DNA of 21,520 bases from Spirochaetaceae bacterium (GCA_031284295.1 JAITAE010000161.1:1-21520); one strand, 5' to 3'; positions 7,579-14,718 are shown, counted from the first letter of the stretch. A program made the numbers and translations. Notes: generated by a model not told the origin, from the letters alone.

Positions 7579-10500
7579 GGCTTCTTATCTCCTGAAGATC
7601 TTCCTTTCGCGGGTCGAAACAATGCACGGAAGCATCCTTTTTTTCGCGGTAGACCAGCAGAATTTTGTCCGTGAGCGCGGCAATATCGCCGATTTTATCG
7701 GAAGGGGCGGAGAGTACCACCTGAAATTTGAACTTCCGCAGCAGTTCTATGCTGCTTATAATCCGCTCGCTGTCCATTTTCGAGAAAGCTTCGTCAAATA
7801 GTATCAGGCGGAGGGTGGACGCTTTCTGTTCCCTGTCGATGCGGTAGAGGCGGGTAAACGACGCGAGGACTGCGATGTAGAACGGGGTTTGGGTTTCACC
7901 GCCTGACTTTTTACCGAGCGTCCGGGACAAACGCTGAGATTCGCCTTCGCTGTTGGTAACTTCAAGGTCAAAAGAGAGGTAGGTGCGGTAGTCCGTGAAG
8001 GTTTGTACGCGCTTTTCGTAGTCGTCCCTGCCCTCGGACTGCCTGCCGTCCGCGCCGCCTGTGATTATGTCAAAGAGATCCGCTATTTCTCCGTGGTATT
8101 TCACGTTAAACTGCTCGGAAAGCAGGTTGTAGCCGCCCTCAAGGAGCATGGGATCGACTATCATGTCGTAGTAACGCTTGTACTCAGGCTTGGCGATTAT
8201 GATGAAGCGGTAACGGTCTTCTCCGAAAGAGCTGGAAGAAAGCGTGCGGTTCAGGTCGTCTATCTGCTTTTTCGCGTTGTTGATGTTATCCTGAAGGCGG
8301 CTTAAAAAGTCCTCGCGAAACTGTTCGTACGCTTTTTTACGGGCATCGTCTATTTTTACGCGGTATTCGGTAAGCCTGTTTTCGCCCAACTCGCGGCGGG
8401 CGGCATCCCATTCGGCGTTGTCCGTAAGGGACGTGTCGTAGCCCATCTTGTAGCGCTCGTTGTAGACGCGCCGCGTCTCTTTCAGTTCGTCCCAGAATTT
8501 GTCTTTCGCGTTTTTCGAGCGGCTGAGTTCGCGGGGAAAGGCTTCCGCTATCTCCGCCGGGCCGCCGCGCTCCGAGAATTCTTTTTGGTAACGCGGCTCC
8601 CCTTTCGCTTCTATCCAGCCTGACTCGTAGTTTTCCGTGATAAAAGCCTTTATCCCGGCGAGCGCGGCGGCAAGACCGGGAAGAGTCCCGGTTTCTATGC
8701 TGCTAAGAAGGGTTTCATCGCGGCTCTGTTCGCGGGTGGATGTTTCAATACCAGCGTTTGTCTGTTTGATGACGGCTTCCAGCGTTTCTATCCGTTCCCG
8801 CAGCGCCTCGATAGCGCTGCGGTCAACGGAGGCAAGATTCTTTTGCAGGCTTAAGATTTCCCCCTCAAGTTCCGGTATGCGCTCCATGCCGGATGCCGTG
8901 TCCACAAGCCGTTCCGCCTCGGTGTCGCCGGGAATTGCCAGCGCCGAAAGGGGCGCGGCTGCGGTTAGCAGCGTTCCCAGCGCCTCAAGGCTGTCGTCCA
9001 GCGCCGCCAGTTCCCGCTTCACATTCTCAAGGCGCCTCAGAATCGCGTCCTGCCCTATGGCCGGTTTTGCCCAGCGCGATGGGTTTATCGCGCGGGCGCT
9101 GTAGTTTTGGTACAACATCCCGTCATCCGTTACGGATGTTTTGAATTTTCTAAGGTCTCGCGCCTTGCCGCACTTCATTACCCGCCCAAGCGTGTAGTCC
9201 AAAAAGAGCCGCGCCCAGCGGTTTTCGGTGCGAATCTCTTCCGCGAGACTTCCCGATTCGGCGCGGGGCGCAAGCTGTTCTATCTTTTCTATGTCGACAA
9301 GCCCCGTATTGTAAACGCCGCGTTTGTTTTTTATCAGATCGTACACGTGAAGCGCCTCAAGAAAGTGTTCGGGCGGCGTGATAAGATAGAATTTCTGCGT
9401 ATGAAGGTAGCCCTCGATCACATTACGCCAGCGGTCTTCGGGTATATCCGCCACCTCCGCCACGATAAACACGGAGTCTTCCGCGCCCGTTTTCAGCTTT
9501 ATCCGTCCGGCTATGGCCGCCTTGAGGTCGGTAACTTCCCGCGGAAAGCTGTAAACCCCGCTTTGCAGGGAGCGTCTTTCGTCTTCGAGCGCGGCGCGGC
9601 GCTTTTTTAGCTCAGTTTCTTCTTCCAAAAGCCGCTCGGCAAGGCTTTTTGACGAAGTTTTTAGCCCGTCCGCCGCCTGTATGCGGGATTTTATCTCAGA
9701 TTCCCCTGAATTCTTGATTTTCTGCGCGTCCGCCGGATAGAAATTGTCCAGCATCCGCGTAAAAAGTTCCGCCTCGCCGCGAATATTTTCTATGCGGGGC
9801 GCCAAAATCTGATCAAAGACTTCAAGCGAAATACGCTTGTTCTCGTTCATAAAAAAGCCGGCTTTGCTCCTCCACTGGGCGGCCAGCTCAGAAAAGTGCC
9901 GGGAAACAGCTTCAAATTCCCGCCGGATACGGTCAATTTCCTCTTCTTTATCGCGGATCTGATTTTCAAGATGTTCCACAACACGCGCCGTTTCGTTGCT
10001 CATAAGCTGGACGCGCAGCTCGTCACGTTCACGCTGGGTCTCATCAAGGCGCTTTTTTCCCTCGTCAATGGCGGAGCGGAGTTTTTTTATGCTTTGCCTA
10101 AGAGTTTCCGCCTGCGCGTTGTTGTCTTCGATGGCGGCCTGTTTTATATCGGCGCCGGCTTTCTCTATCAGATAGGAATAGAGGATTTCATTGTTCCGGT
10201 GTGCGTCAAAACTGCCGTAGGCGGTGATGATTCGGTCAAGACATTCTATCCGTTCCCGCAGCATCACTTCCTCCGCCTCAAGACGGGTGTAACTGCGGAT
10301 ATTTTCCTGCAAGCTGCTCACGTCAACTATTTGAGGGGTATCGCAGATAAATTCCGAGATGAACTTCTGTATATCCACATTCGGGTCGAAGGATACCGCC
10401 CGTTTAAGAAGCTGGCTAAAGCGGCGGGCTTGCAGCGCCCCCAGTTTGCCGTAAAGGTCTTCCTGAAAACTTATGTTGGTATCGGTGGTAAAGAAGGAGC

Positions 10501-10996
10501 CGGCCGCATAGTTTTCACGTATCCATGAGCGCAGGGACGCGATGTCCATCGGCTTCCGCCCGTCAAGGGCCGTATCTATAAAATGATGTTCCGGCATAGC
10601 GCCGTTAAAACGAAAGAATAGTCTGGGGTGATCGTCCTCAGAGTACACGTCAAAACAGCAGCCGGCGGTAAAGAAGGCCGCCTTCTCGTCATCAAAGAAT
10701 TCCAGCGCGATATAACTGGTAAACCTGCCGTTCCGCAGATACTTGAAGCCTGACCCCTCGTTGTCCCCCAGTTCACCCAACAGGTAGCCCTTGAGCGTCC
10801 GGTTGCTTTTTCCGCTCGCCGCCTTGTTGAACGGATTCCCGGAAGTGTCCGCGAGTATCACAAGTTGGAGGGCGTCTATAATCGTTGACTTGCCGGAGGC
10901 GTTTTTCCCGGTAAGAAAGTTTATCATATCGAACTCTATCATCTCATGGGTAAAGTAGTGCCAGTGAATCAGCAGCATTTTCTTTAGGAGCTTCAT
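7565..10996 (-). CDS. jetC: Wadjet SMC-like ATPase JetC
   Basis: 1143 residues, the MukB-like loop-extruding motor of the system. It has a Walker A GKNASGKST at 30-38 near the N-terminus, two long charged coiled-coil arms (about 280-480 and 680-960, rich in Glu/Lys/Arg and heptad leucines) separated by a globular middle around 490-660, and a C-terminal head with the ABC signature KKSGGETQ (1031 region) and Walker B LFDEAFSKMD (1066-1075). The N- and C-terminal halves would join to form the ATPase head. It is translated from the ATG at 10996, with GAGGAA six bases upstream, and shares one base with the jetB stop codon (TAATG), so it is translationally coupled. Length and motif set look complete and intact. 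Confidence 0.95.
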   Translation of the reverse strand: MKLLKKMLLIHWHYFTHEMIEFDMINFLTGKNASGKSTIIDALQLVILADTSGNPFNKAASGKSNRTLKGYLLGELGDNEGSGFKYLRNGRFTSYIALEFFDDEKAAFFTAGCCFDVYSEDDHPRLFFRFNGAMPEHHFIDTALDGRKPMDIASLRSWIRENYAAGSFFTTDTNISFQEDLYGKLGALQARRFSQLLKRAVSFDPNVDIQKFISEFICDTPQIVDVSSLQENIRSYTRLEAEEVMLRERIECLDRIITAYGSFDAHRNNEILYSYLIEKAGADIKQAAIEDNNAQAETLRQSIKKLRSAIDEGKKRLDETQRERDELRVQLMSNETARVVEHLENQIRDKEEEIDRIRREFEAVSRHFSELAAQWRSKAGFFMNENKRISLEVFDQILAPRIENIRGEAELFTRMLDNFYPADAQKIKNSGESEIKSRIQAADGLKTSSKSLAERLLEEETELKKRRAALEDERRSLQSGVYSFPREVTDLKAAIAGRIKLKTGAEDSVFIVAEVADIPEDRWRNVIEGYLHTQKFYLITPPEHFLEALHVYDLIKNKRGVYNTGLVDIEKIEQLAPRAESGSLAEEIRTENRWARLFLDYTLGRVMKCGKARDLRKFKTSVTDDGMLYQNYSARAINPSRWAKPAIGQDAILRRLENVKRELAALDDSLEALGTLLTAAAPLSALAIPGDTEAERLVDTASGMERIPELEGEILSLQKNLASVDRSAIEALRERIETLEAVIKQTNAGIETSTREQSRDETLLSSIETGTLPGLAAALAGIKAFITENYESGWIEAKGEPRYQKEFSERGGPAEIAEAFPRELSRSKNAKDKFWDELKETRRVYNERYKMGYDTSLTDNAEWDAARRELGENRLTEYRVKIDDARKKAYEQFREDFLSRLQDNINNAKKQIDDLNRTLSSSSFGEDRYRFIIIAKPEYKRYYDMIVDPMLLEGGYNLLSEQFNVKYHGEIADLFDIITGGADGRQSEGRDDYEKRVQTFTDYRTYLSFDLEVTNSEGESQRLSRTLGKKSGGETQTPFYIAVLASFTRLYRIDREQKASTLRLILFDEAFSKMDSERIISSIELLRKFKFQVVLSAPSDKIGDIAALTDKILLVYREKKDASVHCFDPRKEDLQEIRSLASS

Positions 10997-11724
10997 TAAG
11001 ATTCCTCCCCGCCAGAAGCAGAATCTCCGCTGTCCCCGCCGTCTTCCACGGAAGCCCGGTATTCCGCGTCCGCGCCGTCCGCCCCATCGTCAGCGTCGTC
11101 CGCCGCGCCTCCGGCCTTCATGTTCTCGATTTCAGTGTAGACGGTGTTGATACTCTGGTTCGGAATTATCGAAAGAATCGACGGCAGTATAAGGAATTTA
11201 TTGCCGTCCCCGTCCCACGAGGCGCTTTCCATTTTGCGGATGATGTTAAAATGGGCAAGGGCGCGCTGCGCCTCGGCGCGGTCCCTCTTGGTCGTGGCCT
11301 TACCCGTCTTTCCCCTCTCCAAAAGCCCCAGCGTGCGCATCTTTTCCACGACTTCAGCGGTATTGGCCGGTACGGCTTTGTAAGTTCCCGCGTCCTCCCG
11401 CCTTTCCTCGTAAATCAAGCGGCACATATAGAGGAACAGCGTGGTAAAACGGTTCAGATGGGCGCGGTTATGCTCATAATCGTTGGAAATGGATATGACG
11501 CCGTAGTTATCATCCTTCTCAAGCCGCCAGCCTGAAAGCTCAAAGTATTCCTTGAACAGGTTGAAGTGACGGGATACGGCCTGATAGTCCGGGTTCGGCA
11601 GTGTCATGTGTTGGGAAGGCTGATACTCATGACGCGCCATGTATGTATGGGACAGCAGATAGTTTGCGAGCCGGCGAAAATCTTCTTTCTCGCTGCCGGA
11701 AAGTTTTTCATACCCATCCAGCAT
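10996..11724 (-). CDS. jetB: Wadjet MukE-like subunit JetB
   Basis: 242 residues. Position and size fit JetB, the winged-helix (kite, MukE-like) partner that binds the JetA kleisin. Residues 1-200 are a compact mostly helical region with NLFKEYFELSGWRLEKDDNYGVI and RAHLNRFTTLFLYMCRLIYEERRE, reminiscent of the DUF4194 or DUF6063 families; I cannot decide between them by eye. The final ~38 residues are a very acidic low-complexity tail of Asp, Glu, Gly, Ala and Ser (from AGGAADDADDGADGADAE). The gene begins 17 bases inside the end of jetA (AAGGA about nine bases before the ATG) and ends in TAATG with jetC, so it is coupled at both ends. Confidence 0.85.
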   Translation of the reverse strand: MLDGYEKLSGSEKEDFRRLANYLLSHTYMARHEYQPSQHMTLPNPDYQAVSRHFNLFKEYFELSGWRLEKDDNYGVISISNDYEHNRAHLNRFTTLFLYMCRLIYEERREDAGTYKAVPANTAEVVEKMRTLGLLERGKTGKATTKRDRAEAQRALAHFNIIRKMESASWDGDGNKFLILPSILSIIPNQSINTVYTEIENMKAGGAADDADDGADGADAEYRASVEDGGDSGDSASGGEES

Positions 11725-13195
11725 CCGGCGCGTCCTTTTTAGTGAATTTCATTTTTGGGATGATGTAGCCGTTCACGTTTACCCGTTCTTTTCGCAGTTC
11801 CACCGTGTAATCCATACCACGCTCGCGGGAACGGGCTACCGCGAGGATAAGCATGATAAAATCAGTATCGTTCTTGATGGGCAGAGTCTCGCTTTCCGCC
11901 GCCTCCGTGCCGGAAGCGAAAAAACTCCCGACAAATTCGCGGATACGCTCCGGCGGATAACTCTGTTCCATCTGCCGCGCCAGGCTCAGAAGCGCTTCCG
12001 CGGACAGCGGTGTTCTATCCGCTATTTCAAGAGCCTCCCCTCCCAAACGGCGGCTTAAAACATTTTTATGAAACAATGAGCGCCCGTCTATGAATTCCTG
12101 CCGGTACACATTGACGTGTTTTCGCAGTTTTGAATAAATCTCGCCTCGCCTGGGTTTACTGGGCAAGGCTGTGGTTTCCGCGCCTTCAGTTAAATCCGCG
12201 CCTTCCCCCGCTTCCCCCGCTTCCGCCGCCTGGTACGCCTTGAAAATCTCAAGCAGTTTTCCCTTTACGCTATGGCCGGCGCTCATCATGTAGGTCATCT
12301 TTTCTATGGAATTCTTGGTATAGGCGCTGTGTTTGCGGTCGATTTCGTTGATTATATTCCCGATAACGGAGTAGGTATCCTCTACATACTCGATGGCGGA
12401 CAGTATTTCCTCGCCGGCCTCCTCCTCGCCGTACTTCCGCACCGTCATCGCGCGGGCGCGCATACCCGCCAGCAGAGCATCATCCTCCCTCAAATTCTCA
12501 AGCAGTTCCCGCACGGGCATCATGTAGCGGTAAAAAGAATCCATCGTTTTTATCGGGTGATAGATACGGTCGGCCATCGGTTTGTACTTTTCAAAGTGGT
12601 TTTCCAACAGTTCGTTTATGTCGTTTTGTTCCTGTATGCGCCGGATGTACGAGCGTATATTGTGGTAAAGGCTTTTCAGCTCGTAAACAAGCGCCTCGGT
12701 ATTTCTTTTCGCGGCAAGAACGGCCTCGTAACATTCGCGGGGCTGGCCCGCCTGCTTCAACGCGGAATAGGTAGAGTACACCAGCGAGCTGTACTCGTGT
12801 ATCCTTTCATCCCGCATCTCATCCAAAAGCCGCATCATCCTGATCGCGTAATCCCGCGGCGTAATTATCTCGATGAACGAGCCGTCCTGGGTCTCCCTGT
12901 CAACCCAGCCCGTTTTTATAAGCCGCGCCAGTATGAGCCGCGCCTTTGTGTGGGAGTTCAGCGCGCTCTGCCCCGCCACCGCGTCCGGCACATCGGGACT
13001 TTCGTCCTCCTTCTCGACAACAAAATCCCTGCCTTCGATATAGCCGGCAAGGGTGGCGGTGTAATCACTTACCTGAATATTCAAATCCTGTTTCAGGCGG
13101 GCGTTCAGCAGCATCAGCGCGTCAAAATATATCTCACGGTTTCCTGACGCAAGTATTGAAAAAAAGTTTCCCGGAATAAGCGAAAAAATGTTCAT
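11708..13195 (-). CDS. jetA: Wadjet kleisin-like subunit JetA
   Basis: 495 residues, first gene of the four-gene operon. The N-terminus (MNIFSLIPGNFFSILASGNR then EIYFDALMLL) and the downstream pattern ARLILARLIKTGWVDRE...IITPRDYA resemble the JetA family labelled DUF5716, found in type II/III-like Wadjet systems, more than the DUF3375 of type I; this is from memory and untested. Winged-helix-like N-terminal part, long helices in the middle (about 150-330), a Glu/Ala-rich linker near 325-350 and a C-terminal region that would meet the JetC head. The JetA-JetB pair closes the JetC ring. The ATG at 13195 has only AAAGG at nine to twelve bases, a modest ribosome site. Confidence 0.87.
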   Translation of the reverse strand: MNIFSLIPGNFFSILASGNREIYFDALMLLNARLKQDLNIQVSDYTATLAGYIEGRDFVVEKEDESPDVPDAVAGQSALNSHTKARLILARLIKTGWVDRETQDGSFIEIITPRDYAIRMMRLLDEMRDERIHEYSSLVYSTYSALKQAGQPRECYEAVLAAKRNTEALVYELKSLYHNIRSYIRRIQEQNDINELLENHFEKYKPMADRIYHPIKTMDSFYRYMMPVRELLENLREDDALLAGMRARAMTVRKYGEEEAGEEILSAIEYVEDTYSVIGNIINEIDRKHSAYTKNSIEKMTYMMSAGHSVKGKLLEIFKAYQAAEAGEAGEGADLTEGAETTALPSKPRRGEIYSKLRKHVNVYRQEFIDGRSLFHKNVLSRRLGGEALEIADRTPLSAEALLSLARQMEQSYPPERIREFVGSFFASGTEAAESETLPIKNDTDFIMLILAVARSRERGMDYTVELRKERVNVNGYIIPKMKFTKKDAPDAGWV

Positions 13196-13207
13196 ACCGA
13201 CGCCTTT

Positions 13208-13236
13208 AGCATAGCATAGCGGCAGAAAGTAGTGAA
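13208..13236 (-). promoter_or_regulatory. Candidate proximal promoter of the jet operon
   Basis: Minus strand TTCACT (13236-13231), 17-bp spacer, TATGCT (13213-13208), each matching consensus at four of six positions. It lies 12 bases before the jetA ATG, leaving a very short leader. The -35 lies in a stray heptamer-like AAGTAGTGAATAG. Confidence 0.35.
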
Positions 13237-13244
13237 TAGCGAGC

Positions 13245-13375
13245 TGCTATGATTTAAACTATCCGGGGAAAAGAGCGCCCCGGTTCGACGGGCCGGTCAA
13301 CGCGCTTGACTACACACTGACCGCTCTGCCTTAAACACCCAGCCGGGTCAGCTTGGAGCCTAGAAAAATAGGCCC
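13245..13375 (-). promoter_or_regulatory. Structured leader upstream of jetA, possible attenuator
   Basis: Between the distal promoter candidate and jetA there are several perfect inverted repeats that compete for the same bases: CGGTCA (13294-13299) with TGACCG (13318-13323); TGACC (13318-13322) with GGTCA (13346-13350); GTCAA (13296-13300) with TTGAC (13306-13310); CCGGGG (13263-13268) with CCCCGG (13278-13283); GCCTA (13358-13362) with TAGGC (13369-13373). Mutually exclusive pairing of this kind is what attenuators and some ncRNAs show. No T-run follows the last stem, so a classical terminator is not seen. Confidence 0.35.
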
Positions 13376-13382
13376 GGAACGT

Positions 13383-13411
13383 ATTATAATAAGTTTGGAG
13401 TGAGCAGTTAA
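13383..13411 (-). promoter_or_regulatory. Candidate distal promoter of the jet operon
   Basis: Minus strand TTAACT (13411-13406), 17-bp spacer, consensus TATAAT (13388-13383). The -35 lies inside the first units of the heptamer array. The -10 is in a 10-bp palindrome TATTATAATA (13382-13391), so a -10 exists on both strands, but only the minus strand has a fair -35. A start here would give a ~180-nt leader for jetA. Confidence 0.45.
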
Positions 13412-13521
13412 GAGTGAAGAGTTAAGAGTGATTAGTGATTAGTGATTAGTGATTAGTGATTAGTGATTAGTGAAGGGTGAAGAGTGAAGAGTGATTAGTG
13501 AAGAGTGATTAGTTAAGAGGG
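13403..13521 (+). repeat. Uninterrupted array of 17 heptamers
   Basis: Seventeen 7-bp units in perfect register: AGCAGTT, AAGAGTG, AAGAGTT, AAGAGTG, ATTAGTG x6, AAGGGTG, AAGAGTG x2, ATTAGTG, AAGAGTG, ATTAGTT, AAGAGGG. Two main unit types are interspersed. Orientation is opposite to the left-flank array at 6165. It is followed by GGGCCGCGGG and the nonamer tail. Confidence 0.97.
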
Positions 13522-13529
13522 AAGGAGGA

Positions 13530-13584
13530 GGGCCGCGGGTAATCCGCGTAATCCGCGTAATCCGTGGACTATCTGGCGGAGGGC
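13530..13584 (+). repeat. Nonamer-containing tail repeat, copy 1
   Basis: GGCCGCGGG followed by three units TAATCCGCG, TAATCCGCG, TAATCCGTG and then GACTATC, and GGAGGGC. A near-identical ~55-bp stretch recurs at 13708-13762. Immediately downstream, GCTCAACG (13583-13590) / CGTTGAGC (13596-13603) and GGAGTTTGCG (13607-13616) / CGCAAACTCC (13640-13649) are perfect hairpins. Confidence 0.85.
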
Positions 13585-13667
13585 TCAACGCTCCGCGTTG
13601 AGCTCCGGAGTTTGCGCCGCCGCGCTACGCGCCGCTTACCGCAAACTCCAGGCTTTCGGCGGCAGTG

Positions 13668-13702
13668 ATTAGTGATTAGTGAGTAGTGAAAAGTGAAGAG
13701 TG
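13668..13702 (+). repeat. Second right-flank heptamer array
   Basis: Five units: ATTAGTG x2, AGTAGTG, AAAAGTG, AAGAGTG. The preceding GGCGGCAGTG is the same as at the left flank (there on the minus strand), and the tail repeat with AATCCGTGGAC follows. Confidence 0.92.
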
Positions 13703-13707
13703 AATGG

Positions 13708-13762
13708 GGGCCGCAGGTTATCCGTGTAATCCGCGTAATCCGTGGACTATCCAGGGGAGGGC
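13708..13762 (+). repeat. Nonamer-containing tail repeat, copy 2
   Basis: GGGCCGCAGG, then TTATCCGTG, TAATCCGCG, TAATCCGTG, GACTATCC and GGAGGGC. Same order as copy 1 (13530-13584). A single reverse-oriented relative (CGCATAATCCGTGGACGAT on the minus strand) is present at 6158-6140, left of the Wadjet cassette. Confidence 0.85.
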
Positions 13763-13834
13763 GTGAAAGAGCTCTTTGAAATGGTGAAAGATCTATTTGA
13801 AACGGTGAAACACGAGTTCCTAAATGAGAAATGA
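13763..13834 (+). CDS. Possible 23-residue peptide with 7-residue repeats
   Basis: A 21-bp DNA repeat beginning GTGAAAGA encodes VKELFEM and VKDLFET, then a third diverged unit VKHEFLN and EK before TGA. The frame gives an amphipathic helix pattern. GGGGAGG lies only two bases before the first GTG, too close for a normal start; the frame is open upstream into the tail repeat without a stop for at least eight codons. It may be a fragment of a coiled-coil protein gene rather than a gene. Confidence 0.25.
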   Translation: MKELFEMVKDLFETVKHEFLNEK

Positions 13835-14001
13835 GAATGAGGCCGCCTATGGCGGTATGCTACCGCGGGGCGGACTTTAAACCCGCTGGCGGGGCGGGGG
13901 CGGGGATTGAGTTAGTGCCGGTATTTTGGTTATTGTGTGGTAACGGCCGCCGAGCCAATGCGGCGGCCTCCATGTTATAGATTTTTTGGACGGGCTTGAT
14001 T

Positions 14002-14640
14002 ATGGGCGCGCTGTACAGTAAAAAACCGGTCATTTACGGCCTCAATATAAATACTTTCGTTTTTGACGAAAAACGTGTCGATACGATGCCGCCTGAACGG
14101 GCGCAAAAGATACGTTCCTTCCGTTTCGCGGACGACAGGAAAAGGTCTCTCGCGGCGGGCTTGCTGCTGGAAGCCGCGCTTGGACGGGAGGCGCTGTTCG
14201 GTATCCGCCGGCGCGGCGGCGGCAGACCCTACCTTGACGGCGGGCCTTATTTCAGTATCTCACATTCGGGGGATTGGGCCGCCCTTGCCGTCTGCGAGGA
14301 AAACGCCGGTTTTGACATCGAACTTGTCAGAGCGGACCGCGATACCGCTCTGATAGCGCGTCATGCCTTTCAGCCTGAGGAGATCGAGGCGGTGGGGCGC
14401 GATGTCAAAATGTTTTACAGGGTGTGGACGGCCAGGGAAAGTTATCTGAAGATGGTGGGCGGGCCGCCTGTGAAAATGACGGATTTTTGCGTTCAGTTGG
14501 CGGACGGCGCGGGCCGCATAAAAGGCGGCGGCGGGGAGTCCGTCCGCTTTTTTGAACAGTTTGACGGGTATGCCGCCGCGGTCTGTTCGCCCGCCGGCCT
14601 GGATTGGCCGCGTGAAATAACGGCGCTTACCGGAATTTAG
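14002..14640 (+). CDS. 4'-phosphopantetheinyl transferase (Sfp/EntD-like)
   Basis: 212 residues from ATG 14002 (an in-frame TTG at 13996 with GGA five bases upstream is the alternative start). The enzyme transfers phosphopantetheine from CoA to a serine of acyl or peptidyl carrier proteins. Family motifs are complete: YFSISHSGDWAALAV near residue 83, FDIELVRAD with the metal-binding Asp/Glu pair (about 105 and 107), and WTARESYLKMVGG (W142, E146, K150), the W-x-x-x-E-x-x-x-K motif. The size fits Sfp-type rather than the ~120-residue AcpS type. No carrier-protein, PKS or NRPS gene is adjacent, so it probably serves the general acyl carrier protein or a distant system. It is followed by 78 bp and cbiET on the same strand. 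Confidence 0.87.
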   Translation: MGALYSKKPVIYGLNINTFVFDEKRVDTMPPERAQKIRSFRFADDRKRSLAAGLLLEAALGREALFGIRRRGGGRPYLDGGPYFSISHSGDWAALAVCEENAGFDIELVRADRDTALIARHAFQPEEIEAVGRDVKMFYRVWTARESYLKMVGGPPVKMTDFCVQLADGAGRIKGGGGESVRFFEQFDGYAAAVCSPAGLDWPREITALTGI

Positions 14641-14644
14641 CGGA

Positions 14645-14658
14645 AAACAACGTTGTTT
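14645..14658. promoter_or_regulatory. 14-bp perfect palindrome before cbiET
   Basis: AAACAACGTTGTTT, four bases after the transferase stop codon and 60 bp before the cobalamin genes. Could be an operator or simply a short hairpin; no T-run follows. Confidence 0.3.
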
Positions 14659-14718
14659 GCCCGCTTTGACGGGAAGGCTGTACCGGTACTGTTTTAAGAA
14701 GGATTGTGAGCGCGTATC

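Larger units (their letters stand above)
13196..14001. other. 806-bp repeat-filled region between jetA and the transferase gene
   Basis: Divergent intergenic region. Besides the leader, arrays, tails and peptide annotated separately, it has strong small stem-loops: CCGCC-TAT-GGCGG (13843-13855), GCGGTA-TGC-TACCGC (13852-13866) and GGCCGCCG/CGGCGGCC (13945-13952/13961-13968). No intact gene, tRNA or mobile-element gene is seen. Confidence 0.7.

Noticed and set aside
6805..7674. Plus-strand open frame of 289 codons opposite jetD/jetC
   Set aside because: Spans two real overlapping genes on the other strand and has no recognisable motif.
9896..10528. Plus-strand open frame of 210 codons opposite jetC
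   Set aside because: It is antisense to a fully motif-supported SMC protein, has no family resemblance and arises from codon bias of the real gene.
12272..13147. Plus-strand open frame of 291 codons opposite jetA
   Set aside because: Shadow of jetA; no ribosome site and protein composition (many His, Arg, Val) typical of antisense frames.
13263..13380. Annotating a tmRNA or tRNA gene
   Set aside because: No acceptor stem, T-arm or CCA end; only two short motif similarities at wrong spacing.
13403..13521. Heptamer array as a CRISPR
   Set aside because: Units are contiguous 7-mers without spacers, far below CRISPR repeat length, and no cas gene is near.
13945..13968. GGCCGCCG/CGGCGGCC hairpin as a terminator
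   Set aside because: The T-run (13982-13987) is 13 bases beyond the stem and no plus-strand gene precedes it.
14641..14718. Cobalamin riboswitch before cbiET
   Set aside because: The region is 78 nt, too short for the ~200-nt aptamer, and lacks a B12-box-like sequence.
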